A DNA stretch of 64,000 bases, taken from Clostridia bacterium. GTDB taxonomy: Bacteria > Bacillota > Clostridia > Christensenellales > Aristaeellaceae. The notes beneath the pieces were generated by a model, which worked only from the letters and a program-made list of their open reading frames with translations, was not told the origin of the DNA and ran no database searches. Position 1 is the first letter of the stretch, and every line of letters begins with the position of its first letter. The stretch spans positions 57,257-121,256 of the forward strand of contig JAUMVT010000001.1 in NCBI GenBank assembly GCA_030529995.1, written 5' to 3'. Below, in pieces: positions 1-9,357 of this stretch. A program made the position numbers and the translations under genes.

Positions 1-238
1 AAACCTGCTTTGCATTGGGAGCCCAAACGGCAAAATGCCAATAAGATTTTCCGTCCTGCTCTACGGGGTGTGCACCGAGCATTTCATAAGCCCGTCGGTT
101 TCGACCTTGATGGAAGCCTTCTCTGACTTCCCCTGTAGGAGCGACATAACGCATGGCTGCACCCACTTTCAAATTCATGGAAGCATTCACCCATTGAAGG
201 GATTTTCTTTCATGCTTATTGTATACGATTTTATGCAT
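1..238 (-). CDS. glgB: 1,4-alpha-glucan branching enzyme, N-terminal fragment (cut by window edge)
   Basis: Only the first 79 codons are in the window; the rest lies beyond base 1. The translation runs into an F-H-Q-G-x-N-x-R-A-Y-E-x-L-G-A-H-P segment followed by F-A-V-W-A-P-N-A at about residues 70-77. This is the start of the family 48 carbohydrate-binding module that precedes the GH13 domain of GlgB. GlgB creates alpha-1,6 branches in glycogen. ATG at 238 is the farthest upstream start in frame; there is no convincing Shine-Dalgarno sequence, so an internal ATG (213 or 178) is possible. A GH13 relative such as a debranching enzyme cannot be excluded from so short a piece. Confidence 0.7.
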   Translation of the reverse strand, partial: MHKIVYNKHERKSLQWVNASMNLKVGAAMRYVAPTGEVREGFHQGRNRRAYEMLGAHPVEQDGKSYWHFAVWAPNAKQV

Positions 239-485
239 TTTCGTCAAGGGAGTTATGGAAATTTAGCAAAAACCTTTCAAAAAACAAATCTTTTTTGTTG
301 CTTTTTACGTTGCAATCTGGGAAGATATTTTCACACCCTGTACAAATCTGCCCTGCATGGGCGAAAGCGGCACGGTTCTGCCATGACTGTATACAAAAAA
401 CGCACTTCATGCATAAAAGCGTTAAAAAAATAACGACACTGTTTTCACAGCTGCCGTATATACTTTACGTATGGAAGAACAAACA

Positions 486-518
486 GCCGGCAGACACCTG
501 TGTCAGATGCCTGCCGGC
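486..518 (-). terminator. Intrinsic terminator of the kinase/adhE transcript
   Basis: An inverted repeat with GCCGGCAG arms is followed on the minus strand by a T-rich stretch (TGTTTGTTCTT). It sits 14 bases past the kinase stop codon. The 294 bases between glgB and the kinase hold only this hairpin and an AT-rich presumed glgB promoter region, which includes a CGTTA-T(n)-TAACG palindrome at 420-435. Confidence 0.75.
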
Positions 519-532
519 CCGTCTATTTGCGC

Positions 533-1279
533 TTACTCGTAATCAACCACATCTGCCCAATGGAGAAGGATTTCCTTCTCTTCCGGCTTGCCCTTGACGG
601 ACTGACTGGCGGCTACGATGGGGATCCACTTCTGCACGTACTGCTTGGCGGTGTCGCTCTTCTTGCAGAACAGGTGCAGGTACTTTTCGGCACCTTCCGT
701 GTTGCCTGCAAGCCAGAACAGCAGGTAGGTACGTGCCGCATCAGCGGAGGCATTGCCCTGGGTGGCATGGCTCCAGTCGATGATGTATGCCTTGTCTTCC
801 GGGGTAATGATGATGTTGGAAGGGTTAAAGTCACCGTGGCATACCTTGTGGTGCACAGGCATAGCGGCCAGCCGGGTATGCAGCTCGTACCGCGTGGTTG
901 CGTCCAGGGCAGACTGGCTGATCTTCTTCTGCATCTTCTCCGTCAGGGTGTTCAGCATGGGGCAGGTGTGCCGCTGCACTTCCAGCTGGAGATCCACAAA
1001 CCGGTTCAGATACGCATCAAACTGATCAGGATTTTCATCCATCAGCTGCTGAAGGGTCTTGCCGGGGATGTATTCCGTCACAATGGCCCACTGCCCGTCA
1101 AACTTGGTGACTTCCTCCAGCCGGGGAACGTTCAGCCCCGTTTCTTCCACACGAGCCTGATTCAGTGCCTCATTCAGGATATCCGCCTTTTTGCCGTCAT
1201 GGAAGACCTTGATGACCAGGTCTCCATCCCGATAAATGGTCTTATTGTTGCGCAGGGCAATGACTCGATCCAGTTTCAT
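533..1279 (-). CDS. Aminoglycoside/choline-kinase-fold phosphotransferase (TIGR02172-like)
   Basis: 248 residues with the APH/choline kinase fold. An N-lobe beta-strand carries a lysine in D-L-V-I-K-V-F, a hinge segment reads V-T-E-Y-I-P-G-K, the catalytic loop is H-G-D-F-N-P-S-N, and the metal-binding motif is I-I-D-W-S-H. These are the key ATP and Mg residues, so it should be an active small-molecule kinase. Clostridial relatives are annotated as aminoglycoside phosphotransferase family or TIGR02172 proteins; the substrate is unknown, and antibiotic resistance should not be assumed. AAGGAGG lies eight bases before the ATG. It follows adhE by 62 bases with no terminator between them, so the two are probably co-transcribed. 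Confidence 0.85.
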   Translation of the reverse strand: MKLDRVIALRNNKTIYRDGDLVIKVFHDGKKADILNEALNQARVEETGLNVPRLEEVTKFDGQWAIVTEYIPGKTLQQLMDENPDQFDAYLNRFVDLQLEVQRHTCPMLNTLTEKMQKKISQSALDATTRYELHTRLAAMPVHHKVCHGDFNPSNIIITPEDKAYIIDWSHATQGNASADAARTYLLFWLAGNTEGAEKYLHLFCKKSDTAKQYVQKWIPIVAASQSVKGKPEEKEILLHWADVVDYE

Positions 1280-1341
1280 GACTCTTCCTCCTTATGAGAT
1301 GTACATCAACGACGTTATCTATCGTATTCATTCGCTCAAGG

Positions 1342-3966
1342 TTATGCGTTTTCCTGCTTCTTCTCCTCACCGTAGTAGGCACGCAGGTACATTTCCTTGA
1401 TTTCACTCATCAGGGGATAACGGGGATTGGCACCGGTGCACTGGTCATCGAAGGCCTGCTCGGTCATTTCGTCCAAGGTGGCAAGGAACTTCTCCTCGTC
1501 CACGCCGTATTCACGGATGGTATCCTTGATGCCGATCTGATGCTTCAGCTCATGGATGGCCGCAATCAGGCTGTCCAGCTTCTCCTGATCCGTTTTGCCG
1601 GGCAGGTGCAGGGCTTCGGCTACCTCGGCATACCGGCGCAGGGTGTGAGGATGATCATACTGGGGGAAGGTGCCCATCTTCACAGGTACTTCAGCAGCGT
1701 TGAAGCGCAGCACCTCTTCCAGCAGCAGTGCATTGGCAATGCCGTGGGGCAGATGATGGAAGGCACCCAGCTTGTGCGCCATGGAGTGGCATACGCCCAG
1801 GAAGGCGTTGGCGAAGGCCATACCGGCCATGGTGGCGGCGTTGGCCATCTTCTCGCGGGCAACAGGATCGTGAGGACCGTCGTTGTAAGCCCGGGGCAGA
1901 TATTCGAAGATGGTCTGGCTGGCCTTAATCGCAAGACCGTCGGTAAACTCCGTTGCCATCATGGAGGCATAGGCTTCCAATGCGTGCACCAAAGCATCGA
2001 TACCGGAGGCGCTGGTCAAGCCCTTGGGAGCGTTCATCATCAGGTCTGCATCCACAATGGCCATGTTGGGCATCAGCTCATAGTCGGCCAGAGGATACTT
2101 GACACCGGTGCGCTCATCGGTAATCACGGCAAAGGGAGTCACTTCGGAACCGGTACCGGCAGACGTAGGCACGGCGATGAAGTAAGCCTTTTCGCCCATC
2201 TTGGGGAAGGTGTAGATACGCTTGCGGATATCACAGAACCGCATGGCCATATCCAGGAAGTCCACTTCGGGATGCTCGTACATGACCCACATGATCTTGC
2301 CGGCGTCCATGGCGGAACCGCCGCCCAAGGCGATGATGCAGTCAGGCTGGAAGGCAACCATGGCCTTGGTGCCCTCTTTGGCGCAGGCCAGGGTAGGATC
2401 GGGAGCCACATCGAAGAAGGTGGTGTGCTGAATGCCCATTTCATCCAGCTTATCGGTAATGGTCTTGGTGTATCCGTTGTGATACAGGAAGGAGTCCGTT
2501 ACGATGAAGCAGCGCTTCTTACCCATCACGTGCTTCAGCTCATCCAGTGCCACCGGCAGGCAGCCCTTCTTGAGATAAACCTTTTGCGGCGCACGGAACC
2601 AGAGCATATTCTCCCTCCTCTGGGCAACGGTCTTAATGTTCAGCAGATGCTTCACGGACACGTTCTCACTCACGGAGTTGCCGCCCCAGGAACCACAGCC
2701 CAGGGTCAGGGAAGGCGTGAGCTTGAAGTTGTACAGGTCGCCGATACCGCCCTGAGAGGAAGGCGTGTTGACCAGAATACGGCAGGTCTTCATCCGTGCA
2801 GCGAACCGATCCACCAGATCCTGACGGTTGACTGCATCCAGATAAATGGAGGAAGTGTGGCCGTAGCCGCCGTCGGCAATCAGCTTCTCAGCCTTGTCGA
2901 AGGCATCGTCAATGTCCTTGGCACGGTACATGGCCAGCACGGGGGATAGCTTCTCGTGGGCGAATTCTTCGCTCAGATCCACGCTGGTAACCTCGCCGAT
3001 CAGAATCTTGGTGTCTTCCGGCACATCCACTCCGGCCAGCTTGGCGATGGTTGCTGCCTTCTGGCCTACGATCTTGGCATTCAGCGCGCCGTTGATCAGA
3101 ATGGTCTTGCGAACCTTGTTCAGCTCATCCTTCTTTAGGAAGTGGCAGCCACGGGCGGCAAATTCCTTCTTCACCTTGTCGTACACCTTGTCCAGCACGA
3201 TGGTGGACTGTTCAGAGGCGCAGATCATGCCGTTGTCGAAGGTCTTGGAATGAATAATGCTGTTGACGGCCAGCAGCACATCGGCACTTTCGTCAATGAT
3301 GGCAGGGGTATTGCCGGCGCCTACACCCACGGCAGGCTTGCCGGAGGAGTAAGCAGCCTTCACCATGCCGGGGCCGCCTGTTGCCAGGATAATGTCGGCT
3401 TCCTTCATGGCCATGTTGGTCAGCTCCAGGCTGGGCACGTCAATCCAGCCGATAATGCCTTCAGGCGCACCGGCGGCAACGGCGGCTTCCAGCACAACCT
3501 TGGCGGCGGCAATGGTGCAGCCCTTGGCACGGGGATGGGGGCTGATGATGATGCCGTTGCGGGTCTTCAGGGCAAGCAAGGTCTTGAAGATGGCAGTGGA
3601 GGTGGGGTTGGTGGTGGGGATAACGGCCGCCACAACGCCGATAGGCTCGGCAATCTTCTCAATGCCATAGCTGTCATCTTTTTCGATGACGCCGCAGGTC
3701 TTGGTAAACCGATAAGCATTGTAAATGTATTCGGAAGCAAAGTGATTCTTAATGACCTTATCTTCCACCACGCCCATGCCGGTTTCTTCCACGGCCAGCT
3801 TGGCCAGCGGAATCCGCATCTTGTTGGCGGCAATAGCTGCTGCCTGGAAGATCTTGTCGACCTGCTCCTGTGTATAAACAGCGTACTGCTTCTGCGCTGC
3901 ACGCACCTTTGCCAGAACTTTCTCGAAGGATTCGACACTGTCCACAATAGGATAAGTGGTAGCCAT
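1342..3966 (-). CDS. adhE: Bifunctional acetaldehyde-CoA / alcohol dehydrogenase
   Basis: An 874-residue cytosolic fermentation enzyme reducing acetyl-CoA to acetaldehyde and then ethanol with two NADH. The N-terminal aldehyde dehydrogenase domain (about 1-440) has its catalytic cysteine at residue 249 in G-M-I-C-A-S-E-Q. The C-terminal iron-type alcohol dehydrogenase domain (about 455-865) carries the NAD-binding G-G-G-S-A-M-D motif, and iron ligands in the H-A-L-E-A-Y and H-S-M-A-H-K...H-H-L-P-H-G segments. Length matches full AdhE (about 860-890). The ATG is preceded by AAGGAGAG. The promoter upstream carries Rex-like TTGTTAA elements, which would fit control by the NADH/NAD ratio. AdhE normally assembles into spirosome filaments. 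Confidence 0.98.
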   Translation of the reverse strand: MATTYPIVDSVESFEKVLAKVRAAQKQYAVYTQEQVDKIFQAAAIAANKMRIPLAKLAVEETGMGVVEDKVIKNHFASEYIYNAYRFTKTCGVIEKDDSYGIEKIAEPIGVVAAVIPTTNPTSTAIFKTLLALKTRNGIIISPHPRAKGCTIAAAKVVLEAAVAAGAPEGIIGWIDVPSLELTNMAMKEADIILATGGPGMVKAAYSSGKPAVGVGAGNTPAIIDESADVLLAVNSIIHSKTFDNGMICASEQSTIVLDKVYDKVKKEFAARGCHFLKKDELNKVRKTILINGALNAKIVGQKAATIAKLAGVDVPEDTKILIGEVTSVDLSEEFAHEKLSPVLAMYRAKDIDDAFDKAEKLIADGGYGHTSSIYLDAVNRQDLVDRFAARMKTCRILVNTPSSQGGIGDLYNFKLTPSLTLGCGSWGGNSVSENVSVKHLLNIKTVAQRRENMLWFRAPQKVYLKKGCLPVALDELKHVMGKKRCFIVTDSFLYHNGYTKTITDKLDEMGIQHTTFFDVAPDPTLACAKEGTKAMVAFQPDCIIALGGGSAMDAGKIMWVMYEHPEVDFLDMAMRFCDIRKRIYTFPKMGEKAYFIAVPTSAGTGSEVTPFAVITDERTGVKYPLADYELMPNMAIVDADLMMNAPKGLTSASGIDALVHALEAYASMMATEFTDGLAIKASQTIFEYLPRAYNDGPHDPVAREKMANAATMAGMAFANAFLGVCHSMAHKLGAFHHLPHGIANALLLEEVLRFNAAEVPVKMGTFPQYDHPHTLRRYAEVAEALHLPGKTDQEKLDSLIAAIHELKHQIGIKDTIREYGVDEEKFLATLDEMTEQAFDDQCTGANPRYPLMSEIKEMYLRAYYGEEKKQENA

Positions 3967-4041
3967 GTTGCACTCTCCTTACACGTCGTGCCGGATGTAA
4001 CATCCGACGGTTTCCATCAGGCTTCTCCTGAATTCGATAAT

Positions 4042-4070
4042 AGTTTAACAAATCGGTATTGAATTGTCAA
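4042..4070 (-). promoter_or_regulatory. Sigma-A promoter of adhE
   Basis: On the minus strand TTGACA (4065-4070), a 17-base spacer and TAAACT (4042-4047). Transcription would start near 4035, giving a leader of about 70 bases before the adhE ATG at 3966. A TTGTTAAA element (4044-4051) overlaps the -10 box. Confidence 0.8.
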
Positions 4071-4071
4071 C

Positions 4072-4095
4072 TGTTTAACGATATTTTTTTAACAA
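4072..4095. promoter_or_regulatory. Possible Rex-type redox operator upstream of adhE
   Basis: On the minus strand TTGTTAA, ten bases, TTAAACA: an imperfect inverted repeat just upstream of the -35 box. A second TTGTTAAA half-site overlaps the -10 box. Clostridial Rex sites resemble TTGTTAAnnnnTTAACAA and are common at adhE, but the spacing here is wider than the consensus, so this is a tentative call. Confidence 0.35.
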
Positions 4096-4128
4096 AAAGA
4101 ATCATGAAAATAATTAGGCAGTTTCTAT

Positions 4129-4169
4129 AAAAACAAAAATCGCTGACTGAGCAATCTGCCCAGCCGGCG
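4129..4169 (-). terminator. Intrinsic terminator of the methyltransferase gene
   Basis: A GC-rich hairpin (arms at 4158-4169 and 4141-4152, some wobble pairs) is followed on the minus strand by ATTTTTGTTTTT. It lies 14 bases past the methyltransferase stop and isolates that gene from the adhE promoter. Confidence 0.8.
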
Positions 4170-4182
4170 ACCAAAGATGTGT

Positions 4183-4983
4183 TTACGCTTTGACTCGTCC
4201 CCAAATCATGCCCATCTGCCCGAGAAAGAAGGGAAGATGGAGGTACTTGGGTATGTCCTCCATCTTGCGATTGTCCACAAGATGAATTTCTGATACATAG
4301 GGTGCCAATGCCTGCAGAAAGGCTTCCGTATCACCGTAGAGTCGCTTATTGTAGAAAGTATCCTGTATCACGAAAATGCCGCCGGGCTTTACCGTGCGCA
4401 GAGCTTCCTGCATCAGCACCCGCTTATCCTTCTGCGTCCGTATCTGATGAAAGGTGAGGTTGCTGACCACCAGGTCGAACATGCCATCGACAAAAGGAAG
4501 CTTGGCGGCATCCTCCTGCCGGAAGAAAATACGGTTTGCAACACCTTCCGCCTGTGCGTTGGCTTCGCATTGTGCCTTGCTGTACTCCCAGTGACTTTTC
4601 CATTGATCTACACCGGTAACCATGACTTTCGGCTCACGCTTGGCGGCCATCACGCACAAGGCACCGCTGCCGCAGCCAATATCCAGCATCTTACCTTTGC
4701 CATCCCATCCGGCAGCCTTTGCCTGATCCAGTATGCCTTCCAGTACCCTGCGCTGTACGCCGCCGCCTTCGTAGCTTAGGGCTGTTCTGGCACGCAGAAA
4801 CAGCATGGTAACGATCAACACCAGAAAGGCGCTGACCATCATGACCACGCTGAGCCAACGACAGCCTGCGGCCGTCCACTCGGCGCCGAAGAGCAGCAGC
4901 AAAAAGCACACAAAAAGAAGGATGACCGCCTTGGAGGAAACCCAGTTGCCATAACGGGGACGATATTCGTTGGATGTGCCCAT
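4183..4983 (-). CDS. Membrane-anchored class I SAM-dependent methyltransferase
   Basis: 266 residues from the chosen ATG, which has AGGAG ten bases upstream; an ATG 26 codons farther upstream (5061) is in frame but has no ribosome site. Two hydrophobic segments (about 18-33 and 43-64) predict an N-terminal membrane hairpin. A Rossmann methyltransferase domain follows, with motif I L-D-I-G-C-G-S-G near 100-107, an acidic G-V-D-Q motif II and D-L-V-V-S-N-L as motif IV. The catalytic domain resembles UbiE/Methyltransf_11 proteins. The substrate is unknown; membrane anchoring suggests a lipid, quinone-like or membrane-protein substrate. It is a single-gene unit between the adhE promoter and the divergent leuS leader. 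Confidence 0.8.
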   Translation of the reverse strand: MGTSNEYRPRYGNWVSSKAVILLFVCFLLLLFGAEWTAAGCRWLSVVMMVSAFLVLIVTMLFLRARTALSYEGGGVQRRVLEGILDQAKAAGWDGKGKMLDIGCGSGALCVMAAKREPKVMVTGVDQWKSHWEYSKAQCEANAQAEGVANRIFFRQEDAAKLPFVDGMFDLVVSNLTFHQIRTQKDKRVLMQEALRTVKPGGIFVIQDTFYNKRLYGDTEAFLQALAPYVSEIHLVDNRKMEDIPKYLHLPFFLGQMGMIWGRVKA

Positions 4984-5139
4984 AACACTTGTACTCCTGT
5001 ACTTCCTGAAAAATACTGCATGCAGCATGGTCAGTATACAGTTAAGCATGACAAATGTCAATGTCAGGTATTGATGAAGACGGATGCCGCCGGTACATGA
5101 AATCCGCAGAGTTTAGCTTCATTTGCCGGAAAATGGGGG

Positions 5140-5168
5140 TTTACAATCTGCTGCCGGGGTGCTATACT
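5140..5168 (+). promoter_or_regulatory. Sigma-A promoter of the leuS T-box transcript
   Basis: TTTACA (5140-5145), a 17-base spacer and TATACT (5163-5168). Transcription would start near 5175, directly before the T-box leader. Confidence 0.8.
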
Positions 5169-5174
5169 TTTTTG

Positions 5175-5398
5175 TGTCGCAATGAATGGGAACGTTTTGG
5201 TTCTTTCATTTCAGAGAGCCGTGCGGTTGGTGCAAGCACGGAGGAAGAAGCAGAACCGCTCGCCCGGGAGCGTACCGATTGATTTGATCGGCGGCAGCGT
5301 CCGTTACAGCGCATGAGTGGCACAGCAATGTGCAAGCAAAGTGGTACCGCGAAACTGACCGTTTCGTCTTTGCATCAGGCAGAGGCGGGACGGTTTTT
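5175..5398 (+). promoter_or_regulatory. T-box leader sensing uncharged tRNA-Leu
   Basis: The leader contains an AGAGAG element (from about 5214) followed by a GGTTGGTG distal loop, a specifier region G-A-A-C-C-G-CTC-G-C-C in which CTC reads as a leucine codon, and the diagnostic AAAGTGGTACCGCG T-box at 5338-5351. It ends in a terminator hairpin. When tRNA-Leu is uncharged, its 3' end pairs with the T-box bulge and favours the antiterminator, allowing leuS transcription. The specifier assignment is by alignment to known T-boxes in memory, not by folding. Confidence 0.92.
5358..5398 (+). terminator. Regulated terminator of the leuS T-box
   Basis: A 16-base-pair stem (ACCGTTTCGTC... with ...GGCGGGACGGT, several G-U pairs), five-base loop, then TTTTTCTTT. 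It is mutually exclusive with the antiterminator that uses the T-box sequence just upstream. Confidence 0.88.
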
Positions 5399-5416
5399 CT
5401 TTGAGGAGGAGAAGCA

Positions 5417-7834
5417 ATGGAGTTTCAAGCATACGACCCCAAACGGATTGAGCCTAAGTGGCAGAAAATCTGGGAAGAATCCCACGCTTTTGAAGCCACG
5501 GACGACTATTCCAAGCCCAAGTTTTACGGACTGATTGAGTTCCCTTATCCTTCCGGACAGGGACTGCATGTGGGACATCCCCGCTCCAACACCGCCATGG
5601 ACATTATTGCTCGAAAGCGCCGTATGGAAGGGTATAACGTGCTTTTCCCCATCGGCTGGGATGCCTTCGGTCTGCCTACGGAAAACTATGCCATCAAGAA
5701 CAAGGTGCATCCTGCAGCCGTTACCCAGAAGAATATCGATCATTTCCGGGAACAGCTGAAGAAAATCGGCTTCTCCTTCGACTATACCCGTGAGGTGAAC
5801 ACCACCGATCCCAACTACTTCAAGTGGACCCAGTGGATCTTCCTGCAGCTGTACAAGCATGGCCTGGCTTACAAGGCTCACATGCCCATCAACTGGTGCC
5901 CTTCCTGCAAGTGCGGCCTGGCTAATGAAGAAGTGGTCGGCGGCGTGTGCGAGCGGTGCGGCAGTACCGTGGTTCGCAAGGTAAAGACCCAGTGGATGCT
6001 GAAGATCACCGCTTATGCCCAGAAGCTGCTGGACGGACTGGATACGGTGGACTTCATTGACAAGGTGAAAGTGCAGCAGCGGAACTGGATCGGCCGCAGT
6101 GAAGGTGCCGAGGTGGATTTCCGCCTGACCGCTGACGGAGAAAAGGTGCGGGTTTACACCACTCGTCCTGATACCCTGTTCGGCGCAACCTACATGGTAC
6201 TTTCTCCTGAGCATCCTTTGATTGACAAGCTGAAGGATCAAATTACCAACTATGACGCCTGCCTGGCCTATCGTGAGGCTGCCGCCAAGAAGAGCGACTT
6301 CGAGCGTGCAGAGCTTGCGAAGGAGAAGACCGGCGTGCAGGTGGAGGGTGTTCGTGCCGTGAACCCTGTAACCGGCAAGGAAATTCCCATCTGGCTGAGC
6401 GACTATGTGCTGATGACCTACGGCACAGGTGCCATCATGGCTGTGCCTGCCCACGATACCCGTGACTGGGAGTTTGCACGGAAGTTCAACCTGCCTGTGA
6501 TCGAAGTGGTGGCCGGCGGCGATGTGGAGAAAGAGGCCTATACCGACATTCAGGACGGGGTCATGGTAAACTCCGGCTTCCTCAACGGCATGAAGGTGGC
6601 TCAGGCCAAGAAGGCTATCATTGAGTATCTGACGGAAAAGGGTCTGGGTGAAAAGAAAGTCAATTTCAAGCTCCGTGACTGGGTGTTCAGCCGTCAGCGG
6701 TACTGGGGCGAACCCATCCCCATGATTCATTGCGACAAGTGCGGCATGGTGCCTGTGCCGGAAGATCAGCTGCCGGTGCTGCTGCCCAACGTGGAAAACT
6801 ATGAGCCTACGGACGACGGTGAAAGCCCCTTGTCTACCATGACGGAATGGGTGAATACCACCTGCCCCTGCTGCGGCGGTCCTGCCAAGCGGGAAACGGA
6901 TACCATGCCCCAGTGGGCAGGCTCCAGCTGGTACTTCATTCGCTACACGGATCCTCACAATGACCACGCCATTGCAAGCCAAGAGGCTATGAAGTATTGG
7001 CTGCCTGTGGACTGGTACAACGGCGGCATGGAGCATACCACCCTGCATCTGCTTTACAGCCGTTTCTGGCACCTGTTTCTCCACGATATCGGCGTGGTGC
7101 CCAGCCCTGAACCTTACCAGAAGCGTACCAGCCACGGCATGATTCTGGGTGAAAACGGGGAGAAGATGTCCAAGTCCCGGGGCAATGTGATTAATCCGGA
7201 TGATATCATTGATGAAATCGGCGCAGACGCTTTCCGTCTGTATGAAATGTTCATGGGTGCCTTCGACCAGGCAATTCCGTGGTCGACCAATGGCGCAAAG
7301 GGCTGCCGCCGCTTCCTGGATCGGGTATGGCGGCTGCAGGAAATCGTCACGGCGGAGGAAGGCTATTCTTCCAAGCTGAACAGCCTGATGCACGAAACCG
7401 TGAAGAAGGTTTCCGGAGACTACGAAAAGATGAAGTACAACACGGCCATCGCTGCCATGATGACCTTGGTGAACGAAATGTTCCAGCAGGGCAGCGTAAC
7501 CCGCGGAGAGCTTCGCACCCTGCTGCTGCTGCTGAATCCCGTGGCTCCTCATATCACGGAGGAAATGTGGCAGAACCTGGGCTTCGGTGATCCCATCCAT
7601 CACCAGAAGTGGCCCACCTGGAATGAAGAGGCACTGAAGAAGACGGAAGTGGAGATTGCCGTGCAGGTGTGCGGCAAGGTTCGCGGACGCATCATGGTGC
7701 CGGCGGATATGACCCGTGAGCAGGCAGAAAAGGAACTGCCGGAGAATCCGGAAGTGCAGAAGATCCTTGCCGGCAAAACGGTCATGAAGGTGATCTTCGT
7801 GCCCGGCCGTCTGCTGAACATTGTGGCCAAGTAA
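5417..7834 (+). CDS. leuS: Leucyl-tRNA synthetase
   Basis: An 805-residue class I aminoacyl-tRNA synthetase that charges tRNA-Leu. The HIGH signature reads H-V-G-H at 51-54 and the KMSKS loop K-M-S-K-S at 583-587. A CP1 editing domain occupies about 220-400, with T-R-P-D-T and [12 protein letters not shown] segments typical of the hydrolytic site. Two zinc-type C-x2-C pairs occur near 160-180, and more cysteines at about 440-490. The start has GAGGAGG six bases upstream. Expression is controlled by the T-box leader in front. The gene is monocistronic, with its own terminator. Confidence 0.99.
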   Translation: MEFQAYDPKRIEPKWQKIWEESHAFEATDDYSKPKFYGLIEFPYPSGQGLHVGHPRSNTAMDIIARKRRMEGYNVLFPIGWDAFGLPTENYAIKNKVHPAAVTQKNIDHFREQLKKIGFSFDYTREVNTTDPNYFKWTQWIFLQLYKHGLAYKAHMPINWCPSCKCGLANEEVVGGVCERCGSTVVRKVKTQWMLKITAYAQKLLDGLDTVDFIDKVKVQQRNWIGRSEGAEVDFRLTADGEKVRVYTTRPDTLFGATYMVLSPEHPLIDKLKDQITNYDACLAYREAAAKKSDFERAELAKEKTGVQVEGVRAVNPVTGKEIPIWLSDYVLMTYGTGAIMAVPAHDTRDWEFARKFNLPVIEVVAGGDVEKEAYTDIQDGVMVNSGFLNGMKVAQAKKAIIEYLTEKGLGEKKVNFKLRDWVFSRQRYWGEPIPMIHCDKCGMVPVPEDQLPVLLPNVENYEPTDDGESPLSTMTEWVNTTCPCCGGPAKRETDTMPQWAGSSWYFIRYTDPHNDHAIASQEAMKYWLPVDWYNGGMEHTTLHLLYSRFWHLFLHDIGVVPSPEPYQKRTSHGMILGENGEKMSKSRGNVINPDDIIDEIGADAFRLYEMFMGAFDQAIPWSTNGAKGCRRFLDRVWRLQEIVTAEEGYSSKLNSLMHETVKKVSGDYEKMKYNTAIAAMMTLVNEMFQQGSVTRGELRTLLLLLNPVAPHITEEMWQNLGFGDPIHHQKWPTWNEEALKKTEVEIAVQVCGKVRGRIMVPADMTREQAEKELPENPEVQKILAGKTVMKVIFVPGRLLNIVAK

Positions 7835-7846
7835 GAATGTTTCTGA

Positions 7847-7883
7847 ATCCCGGTGCGCTTTTGCGGTGCATCGGGATTTTATT
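7847..7883 (+). terminator. Intrinsic terminator of leuS
   Basis: AATCCCG...CGGGATT hairpin with a T-rich tail (TTTTATTT), starting 13 bases after the leuS stop codon. Confidence 0.85.
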
Positions 7884-7923
7884 TATGTTACATTTTCTTC
7901 CACCACTCGCCGCATCCCCTTAT

Positions 7924-7952
7924 TTGCTTTTTTTTATGACCCATGGTATAAT
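7924..7952 (+). promoter_or_regulatory. Sigma-A promoter upstream of the CNNM gene
   Basis: TTGCTT (7924-7929), 17-base spacer, perfect TATAAT (7947-7952). The leader to the CNNM start is about 125 bases. It holds a short hairpin (GCACCGAT...ATCGGCGC, 8031-8053) and a possible 24-codon ORF from 7991 behind AAGGAG. I could match neither to a known magnesium or manganese riboswitch. Confidence 0.75.
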
Positions 7953-8086
7953 AACCGTTGTTTATCCTGCAAGCGCCGAAAGAAGGAGTGATGGTACCGT
8001 GGATCAGCCTCCCTGTTGTCCTGACGCCTCGCACCGATCACCTTTATCGGCGCATGGCTGACTGACGAAAGGAAGATTTGTTTTCC

Positions 8087-9352
8087 ATGAACCCAAGTAT
8101 GTGGCTGCTGATAGCAATTCTGCTGCTATGCGTGTCGCTGTCTGCCTTTTTCTCTGCGTCCGAAACTGCCTACATGGCGCTGAACCGTGTGCGGATGAAG
8201 ACCATGGCGGCAGACGGGAAGCGGGGCGCACAGCGGGCGCTTGACCTCTCGGAGAAGTACGATCGCCTGCTGACCACCATCCTTATCGGCAACAACATTG
8301 TGAATACGCTGGCCGCCTCCATCGGCACAGTGCTTTTTACCGGACTGGTGGGCAATATGGGACCCACCGTGTCCACCATTGTCATTACCTTGGTGGTATT
8401 GACCTTTGGCGAAATTACCCCGAAAACCTTGGCAAAGGAAAATGCGGAGCGTATTGCCATCGCCGTGGCGGAGCCGCTGCGTGTGCTCATGATCCTTTTT
8501 ACCCCTTTGGATAAGATTTTCTCCCTGCTGCGCAACAAGTTGATGAAGCGGTTCACCCATGAAGAGGAAAGCAACATCGAAGATGAACTGATGACCATGG
8601 TGGACGAGGCGCAGCATGAAGGGGATATGGATGCTCACGAAGGAGAACTGATTCGTTCTGCTATTGAGTTTAACGATCAGGACGCTCAGAGCATTCTGAC
8701 ACCCCGGGTGGATGTTACGGCCATTCAGGATACGGCCACCATGGAGGAAGCCGCCGAGGTGCTGCGGGAAAGCGGCTATTCCCGTGTGCCTGTCTATCAT
8801 GAAGACATGGATCATGTGGTGGGCATCCTTCATGAGAAGGATTTCTATGTGCAGAAGCACGCCGGCTGCAATGACATTTGCCAGATCATGAAGCCCCCTG
8901 TGTGGGCTCCTTCCACATTGAAAATTTCCAAGTTGCTGAAGCTGTTCCAGTCTTCCAAGACGCACATGGTGATTCTGCTGGATGAGTTCGGCGGCACGGA
9001 AGGCCTTGTGACCATGGAAGACGTGCTGGAAGAGCTGGTTGGCGAGATCTACGATGAGCACGATGACGTCAGCGAGGATATGGTTGCCCAGCCTGACGGT
9101 TCCTTCAGCGTGGATGGCTCCATGCAGCTCAGCGATCTGCTGGAGAATTTCCACATCAAGGACGACTACGAAGCCGACACGGTGGGCGGCTTTGCGGCTG
9201 AGGTGCTTGGACGTATCCCCAAGGTAGGGGATACCTTCGATGCGGATCAGCTTCACTGCGAGGTCGTGGCCATGGACAAGCGGCGCGTGACTCGGCTGAA
9301 CGTGGCCTTCCAAGGCGAAAACGGGCAAAACGATGAAGAACAAAGGAGCTGA
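8087..9352 (+). CDS. CNNM/CorC (HlyC-CorC) family transporter with CBS domains
   Basis: About 421 residues. An N-terminal DUF21/CNNM membrane domain has helices at about 1-25, 65-115 and 125-150 and the family signature F-G-E-I-T-P-K-T. A tandem CBS pair (about 200-320) and a C-terminal CorC/HlyC transporter-associated domain (about 335-410) follow. Family members export or regulate divalent cations such as Mg or Co; the older hemolysin name is misleading. The start is ambiguous: GGAAG lies 11 bases before ATG 8087 but only two bases before an in-frame TTG at 8078. A 40-residue membrane protein gene follows six bases after the stop. Confidence 0.93.
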   Translation: MNPSMWLLIAILLLCVSLSAFFSASETAYMALNRVRMKTMAADGKRGAQRALDLSEKYDRLLTTILIGNNIVNTLAASIGTVLFTGLVGNMGPTVSTIVITLVVLTFGEITPKTLAKENAERIAIAVAEPLRVLMILFTPLDKIFSLLRNKLMKRFTHEEESNIEDELMTMVDEAQHEGDMDAHEGELIRSAIEFNDQDAQSILTPRVDVTAIQDTATMEEAAEVLRESGYSRVPVYHEDMDHVVGILHEKDFYVQKHAGCNDICQIMKPPVWAPSTLKISKLLKLFQSSKTHMVILLDEFGGTEGLVTMEDVLEELVGEIYDEHDDVSEDMVAQPDGSFSVDGSMQLSDLLENFHIKDDYEADTVGGFAAEVLGRIPKVGDTFDADQLHCEVVAMDKRRVTRLNVAFQGENGQNDEEQRS

Positions 9353-9357
9353 TCCTC

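Noticed and set aside
533-1279. Aminoglycoside resistance gene
   Set aside because: It shares only the APH kinase fold; it lies in a housekeeping setting beside adhE and has no features of mobile resistance genes.
1294-2949. 551-codon open frame antisense to adhE
   Set aside because: Low-complexity His/Gly/Gln translation mirroring adhE codon bias; no start signal.
5375-7603. 742-codon open frame antisense to leuS
   Set aside because: It is a shadow of the strongly codon-biased leuS gene; the translation is His/Gln/Leu-rich without any family resemblance and it has no ribosome site.
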